Positions 19,964 to 26,018 of a DNA stretch of 34,704 bases are shown here, piece by piece. This stretch comes from Clostridia bacterium (lineage in GTDB: Bacteria > Bacillota > Clostridia > Christensenellales > Aristaeellaceae). Positions within the stretch are counted from its first letter, which is position 1; each line of letters starts with the position of its first letter. A program made the translations under genes and the position numbers. Under the pieces are notes generated by a model. It had not been told where the DNA came from. It searched no databases and worked only from the letters and a program-made list of their open reading frames with translations. The DNA is taken from the NCBI GenBank assembly GCA_017470945.1, contig JAFUXH010000003.1, positions 1-34,704 on the forward strand, in the 5' to 3' direction.

Positions 19964-20661
19964 GATGGATTTCCTCCCCTTTTGTTGATTTCAGCGAATT
20001 TTCCCTTTCGATGTACGCTTTCCAGCCGCTCCTGATCGGTGACCACCAGGCCCAGCCTGCCCACCTTCACCGCCAATTCCGTGCGGGTGTGGATGCCGGT
20101 TTTGATCATAATGCGGTCCAGGTGGGTGCGCACGGTGGTGGGGCTGACGCCCATTTTTTCCCCGATCTCCCGGTCCGACAGCCCGGCGGTCAAATACCGC
20201 AGCAATTCTTTTTGCTTGGGGCTCAGATCGTCCGATGTGACGTTGCCCAGGTTCACCGCGGGCGGCTTATCGTCATACACCGATTCCCCCGCCATGGTGC
20301 GTTCCATGATCTCCTGCAGGGGCATTTCCGATCCTTCCATGAACCAGAAGCTTTCGATCCCCGCCTCCCGGGCCTGGGCGAGCCAGCGGGGCTCGGCCAG
20401 CGATGTGGCCAGGATGATCTTGACCTGGGGCCGCTGCTGCTTGATGAGCCGGGCGGCGGACAGGCCGTCGACGCCGTGCTTCATCATGATGTCCATGATC
20501 AGCAGATCCAGCGGATGCTCCCGGCAGTAATCCAGCGCCTCCTGGGCCGATGCCAGCACCGCCACCACCGCGAAGCCTTTTGTTGCGCGCACGGAATATT
20601 CCATATAGCCGCGTGCAATCAATTGGTCGTCCACTACGACGACCTTGTACGGTCCATCCAA
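19960..20661 (-). CDS. NarL/LuxR-type response regulator, atypical receiver
   Basis: A 233-residue transcription regulator with an N-terminal receiver domain (1-120) and a C-terminal LuxR-type helix-turn-helix (about 160-222; LSPKQKELLRYL, SDREIGEKMGVSPTTVRTHL). The acidic pair is D11/D12, the phospho-acceptor is D57 in LLIMDIMM, and the Thr/Ser switch is at 86-87 in LATS. The conserved lysine that contacts the phosphate is replaced: ESFWFMEGS stands where GYLLKD-type sequence is expected, giving Met108. The start is a TTG at 20661 with GGTGG upstream; no better start is in frame. No histidine kinase gene is nearby, so it is an orphan. The stop overlaps the SH3-domain gene, making that gene and the giant protein gene its likely targets. 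Confidence 0.88.
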   Translation of the reverse strand: MDGPYKVVVVDDQLIARGYMEYSVRATKGFAVVAVLASAQEALDYCREHPLDLLIMDIMMKHGVDGLSAARLIKQQRPQVKIILATSLAEPRWLAQAREAGIESFWFMEGSEMPLQEIMERTMAGESVYDDKPPAVNLGNVTSDDLSPKQKELLRYLTAGLSDREIGEKMGVSPTTVRTHLDRIMIKTGIHTRTELAVKVGRLGLVVTDQERLESVHRKGKFAEINKRGGNPS

Positions 20662-20717
20662 AATACCACCGGCCTTCCCTTGATCACAGCGATGAAAAAC
20701 GCGCCTATTCCAAATTC

Positions 20718-20738
20718 GTATACATATTCAGTATACCA
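20718..20738 (-). promoter_or_regulatory. Extended -10 promoter and dyad upstream of the response regulator
   Basis: On the minus strand, TGGTATACT (20738-20730) is an extended -10 element about 68 bases before the TTG start; no convincing -35 is visible. The -10 lies inside a symmetrical pair of GTATAC palindromes (20718-20723 and 20731-20736), a possible binding site for the regulator itself. Confidence 0.5.
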
Positions 20739-20908
20739 GATCTTGGCATGTTTGTATGTCCTCTTTTTTGGGGACAAAACGAGTTTGTTTGCACGTCTGC
20801 GTCAAAATGACGCATCCGTGCTTCTTAAGTAATCTTGTTGGCGACCCCTTTCTCGTCCCTTCGGGCCGAGCGGGAAGGTTGGTGAGGTACCGCTGTATGG
20901 GTAATTCT

Positions 20909-21018
20909 CCGTAGGGGCGGATATTATCCGCCCGTTGTGCCATCAATCCTCCGTAGGGGCGGATATTATCCGCCCGTTGTGCCATCAACCCTCCGTAGGG
21001 GCGGATATCATCCGCCCG
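20909..21018. repeat. Three tandem 42-bp repeats with a 19-bp palindrome
   Basis: The unit starting CCGTAGGGGCGG recurs at 20909, 20951 and 20993, an exact 42-base period. Each unit contains GGGCGGATATTATCCGCCC (perfect 9-base arms, one central base) at 20915, 20957 and 20999; the third has a T-to-C change near the centre. There are no unique spacers between the units, so this is not CRISPR. Similar short GC-rich palindromes are common intergenic repeats in Clostridia. Confidence 0.92.
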
Positions 21019-21089
21019 CGCTACACCTTCGCATGGAATGAACCCGGTCGATTGGACCCTTCGGGCGGATCATTCCCCTTTCCAGTTAT

Positions 21090-21215
21090 AAATGGAGCCA
21101 GAGGTGAAACAGAATCGAAAGACCTGAACGTCGGCTGGATCAGCCGCGTCAAATCCCTCCACGCCATTTCGTCTCTGGCTCCATTTTGATTGGGATGACA
21201 GCGTTTGTTATCTGA
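21090..21215. repeat. Palindromic repeat element, copy B
   Basis: Arms AAATGGAGCCAGAG (21090-21103) and CTCTGGCTCCATTTT (21173-21187) pair, and the centre is a perfect CGGCTG/CAGCCG stem (21132-21146). The right end GATGACAGCGTTTGTTATCTG (from 21195) matches the right arm of copy A, while the left outer arm has decayed. It lies between the tandem repeats and the 3' end of the GH5-like gene. Confidence 0.82.
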
Positions 21216-21250
21216 TTTTTTGTGATCCTTCAATGAATGATGAGGGCCCG

Positions 21251-22276
21251 TTACGGATCGCAGGCCTGCAGGCTTTGCCGATACCAATCGGGCAGTTCAG
21301 CCTTCACGGGGCGCGTTTGATCCGGCCCGGCGACGGCCTGGAAATCCGCCAGGCTGTACACGCTGCCATCCTCGTGGAACAGGCCGTTGAAGGTGCCGTT
21401 GGGGCGCTGGGCCATCAGGTAGGCGGGCTTCACCATCAGCGACCAGAAGAAATTGCCCATATGCGTTCCGTAGATCATGGGGGCCAGGGAGGCCAGCTTG
21501 GGCGCTTTGTATTCCTCCGGGATCACAGCCTTGTCCCAGCCCGGGCCGTTTTCCCGCACCCGCTGCCATTCCGTCAGCCAACAGGGCTTTTGAAGCAGCT
21601 CCTGCACCTGCTTGGCCTCGTTCATCATCCAGGCCAGGCTGTCGGCGCTTTGGGGAAAATTATCGTGGTACTGGTACACGTCCAGATCGTCGCCGAAATA
21701 CAGGTTGTGCCACAGGCTGATGCAGCCGATGGTCAGCGGCACGGCGCCCCGGTAGCTCTTGGCCAGCCGCACGATATGCTGGGCGAAGGCCACGTTGCCC
21801 GATTCCCAGTGGGGCTCGTTCATACATTCGATGGCCAGCAGCCTGCCATCGCTGCCGTAGCGGCGCATGAAGGCGTCCACAAAGCCGTGCACCTCCACCC
21901 ATCGAGCGGGGTCATGCTGAATGGCCCGGCAAGGGGAGCAAACGCAAATGGCGGTGCGGGGATCTTTGTTGGCGCGGGTCTCCTCGGTGTTGTCGGCGCC
22001 GCAATCCTCAAACAGCACGGGCATGATACGGATGCCGTGCCGCTGGGAAGCGGCGATCACCTGCTCGAAGCGGTCAAAGAACGCGTCCGGCCGCTGCTGC
22101 CAGTATTCGAAGCTGACGAACATCCGCAAGGCATTGATGCCGGCGGCCTGGGCGTAGGAAAAATCCCGGTCGATCTCCCGGATATCCAGTTCATTCCAGG
22201 TCTGCCAGGCGTTGTAGGCCCGGGAGGGAAAGTAAACAGCGCCTTTGACGTCGGTGAAGTAAGAAGCGTCCAGCAT
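21251..22276 (-). CDS. GH-A clan glycoside hydrolase (GH5-like)
   Basis: A predicted retaining glycoside hydrolase of 341 residues with a TIM-barrel GH-A layout. The acid/base glutamate is in ECMNEPHW (E154, preceded by the invariant Asn) and the nucleophile in CWLTEWQR (E236). GINALRMFVSFEYW is the beta-2 strand motif of GH5-type enzymes. No signal peptide is seen, so it probably acts in the cytosol on imported oligosaccharides. I chose ATG 22276 because AAAGGAAAGGA lies at a workable distance; ATG 22285 abuts that site. The promoter carries the operator shared with lacI, the aldolase gene and the binding-protein gene, so it belongs to that regulon. The family-level call is firm; the substrate (mannoside, xyloside or glucoside) is not known. 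Confidence 0.83.
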   Translation of the reverse strand: MLDASYFTDVKGAVYFPSRAYNAWQTWNELDIREIDRDFSYAQAAGINALRMFVSFEYWQQRPDAFFDRFEQVIAASQRHGIRIMPVLFEDCGADNTEETRANKDPRTAICVCSPCRAIQHDPARWVEVHGFVDAFMRRYGSDGRLLAIECMNEPHWESGNVAFAQHIVRLAKSYRGAVPLTIGCISLWHNLYFGDDLDVYQYHDNFPQSADSLAWMMNEAKQVQELLQKPCWLTEWQRVRENGPGWDKAVIPEEYKAPKLASLAPMIYGTHMGNFFWSLMVKPAYLMAQRPNGTFNGLFHEDGSVYSLADFQAVAGPDQTRPVKAELPDWYRQSLQACDP

Positions 22277-22299
22277 GAGAACCATCCTTTCCTTTGCAT

Positions 22300-22324
22300 A
22301 GTATAGAAACACGTGTGTATATTT
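22300..22324 (-). promoter_or_regulatory. Promoter and LacI-type operator of the GH5-like gene
   Basis: A -10 TATACT is at 22305-22300 on the minus strand; the -35 is weak. Immediately upstream is ATATACACACGTGTTT (22322-22307), identical over 16 bases to the operator at 25928-25943. Its position between -10 and -35 fits repression by blocking RNA polymerase. Confidence 0.8.
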
Positions 22325-22368
22325 CGCCCGATATTGCCCTCACCGATAGGGTGCGGGCAATCGGGACG

Positions 22369-23382
22369 TCAGCGGGTGGTATCCCGCAGGACCATCTGGG
22401 TGACCAGGTGCTTTTCCTGAGGCTCCTGGCCGTTCACCATGGCCTCAATCAATTCCAGGCAGGATTGGGCGATGGCCTTCTGATCCATGGCTACGGTGGA
22501 CAGGGCCGGCCGGATGACCCGGCTGGTATCGGAATTATCAAAGCCGATGACGGAAATTTCCTCCGGCACCTTTTTGCCGCAGGCCTGCACGGCGCTGAGC
22601 ACGGTGCAGGCCAGGCCGTCGTTGCGGCAAACGAAGCCATCCACCGGCACGCCGCTTTGGATGCGGCGGCACACGGCGTTGAACAATTCGTCGTAATCGG
22701 CGCAGCCGGTAATGAAGGAATCCGCGCTCAGCGACAGGCCCAGGGCCTCCATCTGGTTGCAAAAGCCCCGGAAACGCAGGTCCTGCCGGCTGGAAAAATG
22801 CTGGTGGCGGCTGATGCGGTCCACATGCACCAGGTGACGGCACCCCCGCTCATGCAGCAAGCGCACGGCGGCCATGATGCCCGATTCGATGCCGGTGTAG
22901 ATGCGGGCTACCCGGCCCCGGACGGTGGCGTAATCCCGGGTCATCAGCAGCACCACGGGCAGGCCGTTATCCACCAATTGCTGGATGTAGTTTTCCGCCA
23001 GGCTGGCAGAGGAAATGATCACGGCGTCCACCTGCCGGGACAGGATGCGGGTGACGAAATCCTGGTCGTTTTTCACGCTCATCAGCGACACCAGGTAGCC
23101 CTTATCGTAGGCGATGCTGTCCATCTCCTGCAGCAGATGGCCGAAATAATCGTTGGCCACGTTGTCGGCAATGAACAGGATGTGGCTGTTTCCCTTGCCC
23201 TTCAGGGCCCGGGCGATGGAATTGGGGCGGTAGTGCAGCTTTTCCACTGCTTCCAGCACCCGCTTTTTTTTATCGGCAGATACGTAGCGATTGGCGTTGA
23301 GCACATAGGAAACGATGGTTTCCGATACGCCCGCCAGTTCCGCCACGTCCTTCCGGGTCGGCACGGTGGATTTCCTGGGCAT
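22369..23382 (-). CDS. LacI family transcriptional regulator
   Basis: A 337-residue sugar-responsive DNA-binding protein. The N-terminal helix-turn-helix reads TRKDVAELAGVSETIVSYVL (residues 9-28), followed by the hinge helix region RPNSIARALKGKG. The remainder is the periplasmic-binding-protein-like effector domain, with GVPVDGFVCRNDGLA and VIGFDNS. Start ATG 23382 follows AGAGGTG with 7 bases between. It is divergent from the aldolase gene and upstream of the GH5-like gene on the same strand. Four nearby promoters share a candidate operator, including its own, so it is likely autoregulated and local. The effector is unknown; a sugar or sugar phosphate from this pathway is the natural guess. 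Confidence 0.94.
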   Translation of the reverse strand: MPRKSTVPTRKDVAELAGVSETIVSYVLNANRYVSADKKKRVLEAVEKLHYRPNSIARALKGKGNSHILFIADNVANDYFGHLLQEMDSIAYDKGYLVSLMSVKNDQDFVTRILSRQVDAVIISSASLAENYIQQLVDNGLPVVLLMTRDYATVRGRVARIYTGIESGIMAAVRLLHERGCRHLVHVDRISRHQHFSSRQDLRFRGFCNQMEALGLSLSADSFITGCADYDELFNAVCRRIQSGVPVDGFVCRNDGLACTVLSAVQACGKKVPEEISVIGFDNSDTSRVIRPALSTVAMDQKAIAQSCLELIEAMVNGQEPQEKHLVTQMVLRDTTR

Positions 23383-23398
23383 GCAGCGTCACCTCTTA

Positions 23399-23442
23399 TG
23401 TGGATATGTGTATATTGTAGCACGATCCGATCCCGAAGTCAA
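23399..23442 (-). promoter_or_regulatory. Sigma-A promoter and operator of the lacI gene
   Basis: On the minus strand, TTGACT (23442-23437) and TACAAT (23419-23414) are separated by exactly 17 bases. The sequence AATATACACATATCC starts within the -10 and covers the start-site region; it shares ATATACACA with the other operators. This supports negative autoregulation. Confidence 0.82.
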
Positions 23443-23496
23443 TGCGGATCGATACCATTCATCGCGAAAAAGCCCTTGAAATTCATTACTTTTATC

Positions 23497-23550
23497 TTGA
23501 CACGGGGAAGCGGCCTGTGCTATACTCAATGTGATACATACGTGTAATTA
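23497..23550 (+). promoter_or_regulatory. Sigma-A promoter and operator of the aldolase-isomerase operon
   Basis: TTGACA (23497-23502) and TATACT (23521-23526) are separated by 18 bases. The operator-like GATACATACGTGTAA (23533-23547) lies at the transcription start region and aligns with the shared ATACACACGTGT core with one change. Confidence 0.83.
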
Positions 23551-23582
23551 TTCGAATCATCGATCAGAGAGGGTGAATACCG

Positions 23583-24437
23583 GTGCTGTGTACGAATTTG
23601 GAACAAATGCAGCGCGCCCGGCGCTATGGGTACGCCATTCCGGCCATCAATACCCAGGGCGGCAACTACGATATCATCATGGCGATCTGCCGGGCGGCGG
23701 AGGAAATGCGCTCCCCCGTGATCCTGGCCCATTACGTGGCCACCGGCGCTTACAGCGGCCACGATTGGTTCGTGCAGGTGGCCAAATGGTGCGCGGGCAA
23801 GGTGTCGGTGCCCGTATCCATCCACCTGGATCACGGGGCGGATTTTGCCATCTGCATGGAGGCGCTGCGCCTGGGCTTCACCTCCCTGATGATCGACGGT
23901 TCCATGCTGCCGGTGAAGGAAAACGCCGCGCTGACCCAGCGCATCGTGGAAGTGGCCCGCTGCTTCCGGGTGCCGGTGGAGGCGGAGATCGGCGAACTGC
24001 AGCGGCTGGACAGCGCCGGCGCCGTGATGGAAAACAAAAACGTGGCCGACCCCGACCAGGTCAAGGAATTTTTGTCCCTCTGCAGCCCGGACACCCTGGC
24101 CATCGGCATCGGCAACGCCCACGGATTTTACCAGGGCAAGCCGGATATCCGGCTGGACGTGCTGGAAAGCGTTCGGTCCTTCTGCGATCTGCCGTTGGTG
24201 CTGCACGGCTGCACCGGCATGGATGAAAGCATCATCCGCAAGGCGGTGAAGGAACTGGGCATCGCCAAGATCAATTTCGGCACCGAGGTGCGCTGGAAGT
24301 ACATCGAGCATCTGGAAGCGGGCCTGAAAACCGACCATCAGGGCCACAGCTGGAAGGTGAGCCAATACGCCTGCAACGCCCTGATTGAGGACGTGAAGCA
24401 CATCATCGCCCTGTCCGGCTCCGAAGGCAAGGCCTGA
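23583..24437 (+). CDS. Class II ketose-bisphosphate aldolase family protein
   Basis: A zinc-dependent aldolase of 284 residues, predicted to cleave a ketose (bis)phosphate into two three-carbon units. The metal and catalytic motifs are SIHLDHGAD (D83, H84), GIGNAHGFY (H180) and LVLHGCTG (H208). The last normally reads LHGGSG, so the Gly-to-Cys and Ser-to-Thr changes in the phosphate loop are unusual. AKINFGTEVRW is the second phosphate-binding segment. The start is GTG 23583, 9 bases after AGAGAGGG. It is co-transcribed with the isomerase gene, 21 bases downstream. Substrate may be fructose-, tagatose- or another ketose bisphosphate; a housekeeping FBA role is less likely in an inducible sugar locus. 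Confidence 0.88.
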   Translation: MLCTNLEQMQRARRYGYAIPAINTQGGNYDIIMAICRAAEEMRSPVILAHYVATGAYSGHDWFVQVAKWCAGKVSVPVSIHLDHGADFAICMEALRLGFTSLMIDGSMLPVKENAALTQRIVEVARCFRVPVEAEIGELQRLDSAGAVMENKNVADPDQVKEFLSLCSPDTLAIGIGNAHGFYQGKPDIRLDVLESVRSFCDLPLVLHGCTGMDESIIRKAVKELGIAKINFGTEVRWKYIEHLEAGLKTDHQGHSWKVSQYACNALIEDVKHIIALSGSEGKA

Positions 24438-24458
24438 GCATGAAAGGAAGAAACCGTT

Positions 24459-25808
24459 ATGGCTGAACAACTGAACGTGGGTTTGATCGTCACCCTGTCC
24501 GGCCGCTGGCCCCGGGAATTACCCATCCAGCGCCATCAGGAATACACCGCCTGGGCCCGGGAGGCGCTGACGGGCATGCATATGGTCATGCCGGATCAGG
24601 TGCTCGCCACCCCGGAGGAAGTGAACGCCGCCATATCCGAAATGCGCCGGCAGCAGGTGGACGTGGTGGTGATGGTGTACGGCGCCTTCACCGGCGATGA
24701 TATCGCCGCCTCCATCGTGCAGAAAATGGGCGTGCCGCTGATCCTGTGGGCGCCTTACGAGCCGCCCTACGAGCGGGAGCAGCGGCTGTGGGCCAACGCC
24801 CTGTGCGCCATGACCATGAACGCCGCCGCCCTGGGCCGGCTGGGCTATAAATGCCACACGGTGTACGGCGGCAAGGAGGACCCGCGGGCGGAAGCCAAGG
24901 TGAAGAACCTGCTGCGGGGCTACGCCGTCAAAAAAGCCATGGGGCAAATGACGTTGGGGCTGTTCGGCTACCGCCCCACCAATTATTACGTCAGCACCTT
25001 CGACGAGGCCGCCATCCGCCACGCCTTTGGCATCACCATGAACGCCACAGAGCTGAAAACGGTGTTTGACGATATGGCCGCCCTGCCCCAGGCGGAGGTG
25101 CAGGCCGATATGGAGAACGTATCCCGCCAATGGGACGTATCCCAGCTGCCGGAGGGGCACTTGGAAAACCACAGCCGGCTGTACCTGGCGCTGAAAAAAC
25201 GCATGAAAATCGACGGGTACGATTTTGGCATCATCAAGTGCTGGCCTGAAATGGGCGCCGCCCACACCCAGCCCTGCGCCGTGCTGGGCCGGCTGCTGGA
25301 TGACGGCGTGTCCGTGGGCTGCGAGGGCGACGTGGACGCCGGCATCACCCAGGTGATGGAAATGCTGCTGAGCCCGCAAAACGCCCCCTTCATCACCGAT
25401 ATGATCGACCTGGATGAAACGGAAAACACCATGACCTTCTGGCACTGCGGCAACGCCGCCCCCTCGCTGCACAACGAAAAATACCGCCCGGAGCTGCGCA
25501 ACCACCCCCTGGTGGGCCAGGGCTCGGCTTTCTGGACGGCGCTGAAGCCCGGCCGCGTCACCATCGCCCGGCTGCACAATTTTCACGGCCAGTACAAGCT
25601 GGTTCTGATGAAGGGTGAAGCCCTCGACCGGGATCGGGTGACCCGGGGCAGCATGACCGTCGTTCGGATGGCCGCCCCCGTGCGCCAGACCGCCGAGCGC
25701 CTGATCGAAGAGGAGATCCCCCACCATTACGTGCTGGTATGGGATGATATTTATGACGCCATGAAGCAAACCGCGGCGCTGATGCACATTCCGGTGATCG
25801 AATTATAA
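24459..25808 (+). CDS. L-fucose/L-arabinose isomerase family protein
   Basis: A predicted metal-dependent aldose-ketose isomerase of 449 residues, with the FucI/AraA fold. Likely metal ligands are in IIKCWPEMG (E264), GCEGDVDAGIT (D291) and FWHCGNAAPS (H329). The N-terminal half has the expected VVVMVYGAFTGDD and the alcohol-dehydrogenase-like ILWAPYEPPYE segments. ATG 24459 follows AAAGGAAG at about 10 bases. It pairs with the upstream aldolase, but no kinase gene is seen that would link the two steps, so the pathway is locally incomplete. Substrate may be L-fucose, L-arabinose, D-arabinose or another aldose. It is shorter than FucI (about 590 residues) and nearer the AraA-like uncharacterised group. 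Confidence 0.85.
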   Translation: MAEQLNVGLIVTLSGRWPRELPIQRHQEYTAWAREALTGMHMVMPDQVLATPEEVNAAISEMRRQQVDVVVMVYGAFTGDDIAASIVQKMGVPLILWAPYEPPYEREQRLWANALCAMTMNAAALGRLGYKCHTVYGGKEDPRAEAKVKNLLRGYAVKKAMGQMTLGLFGYRPTNYYVSTFDEAAIRHAFGITMNATELKTVFDDMAALPQAEVQADMENVSRQWDVSQLPEGHLENHSRLYLALKKRMKIDGYDFGIIKCWPEMGAAHTQPCAVLGRLLDDGVSVGCEGDVDAGITQVMEMLLSPQNAPFITDMIDLDETENTMTFWHCGNAAPSLHNEKYRPELRNHPLVGQGSAFWTALKPGRVTIARLHNFHGQYKLVLMKGEALDRDRVTRGSMTVVRMAAPVRQTAERLIEEEIPHHYVLVWDDIYDAMKQTAALMHIPVIEL

Positions 25809-25835
25809 ATCATAATGTGGATAAAACCGGAACGA

Positions 25836-25865
25836 TATACACATTTATCGTTTTATGTGTATAAT
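25836..25865 (+). promoter_or_regulatory. Long operator-like palindrome with overlapping TATAAT
   Basis: TATACACAT (25836-25844) and ATGTGTATA (25855-25863) form a perfect 9-base inverted repeat around a 10-base gap. Each arm resembles half of the shared LacI-type operator. TATAAT at 25860-25865 could be the -10 of an extra promoter, though no good -35 is visible. A second operator at this distance (about 90 bases) from the main one would suit DNA looping. Confidence 0.55.
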
Positions 25866-25884
25866 TGGATAGAAGAAAAGTAAA

Positions 25885-25910
25885 AATTCTCCTATATTGT
25901 TGGAGGAATT
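25885..25910 (+). terminator. Possible weak terminator after the isomerase gene
   Basis: AATTCTCC and GGAGGAATT (around 25885-25893 and 25902-25910) form a stem with one bulge; a short TTTT run follows only after about 5 bases. It could end the isomerase transcript before the binding-protein promoter. The weak T-run keeps confidence low. Confidence 0.35.
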
Positions 25911-25923
25911 CTTCGTTTTATTG

Positions 25924-25952
25924 TTGACAAACACGTGTGTATATGATACAAT
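25924..25952 (+). promoter_or_regulatory. Sigma-A promoter of the ABC importer with embedded operator
   Basis: TTGACA (25924-25929) and TACAAT (25947-25952) are 17 bases apart, near perfect. AAACACGTGTGTATAT fills most of the spacer (25928-25943) and is identical, on the other strand, to the operator of the GH5-like gene. A 7-base hairpin (25967-25973 with 25980-25986) begins about 8 bases after the predicted start and may stabilise the transcript. Confidence 0.9.
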
Positions 25953-26018
25953 CAATTCAAATCCTGAACGAACGGTGAGGTTCGTTGCGAATAACAACAA
26001 AAAGGAGATGCATCCGGA

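Larger units (their letters stand above)
20662..21250. other. Gene-free spacer between the response regulator and the GH5-like gene
   Basis: No coding region is supportable in this 589-base stretch. It holds the response-regulator promoter at its left, the 42-bp tandem palindromes at 20909-21018, and palindromic repeat copy B on the right. Small open frames here have no ribosome binding sites and run through the repeats. The two repeat families in one spacer suggest a hot spot for small repeat insertion. Confidence 0.7.

Noticed and set aside
20909..21018. Possible CRISPR array
   Set aside because: The three units abut with a 42-base period and have no unique spacers, and no cas genes are in the window.
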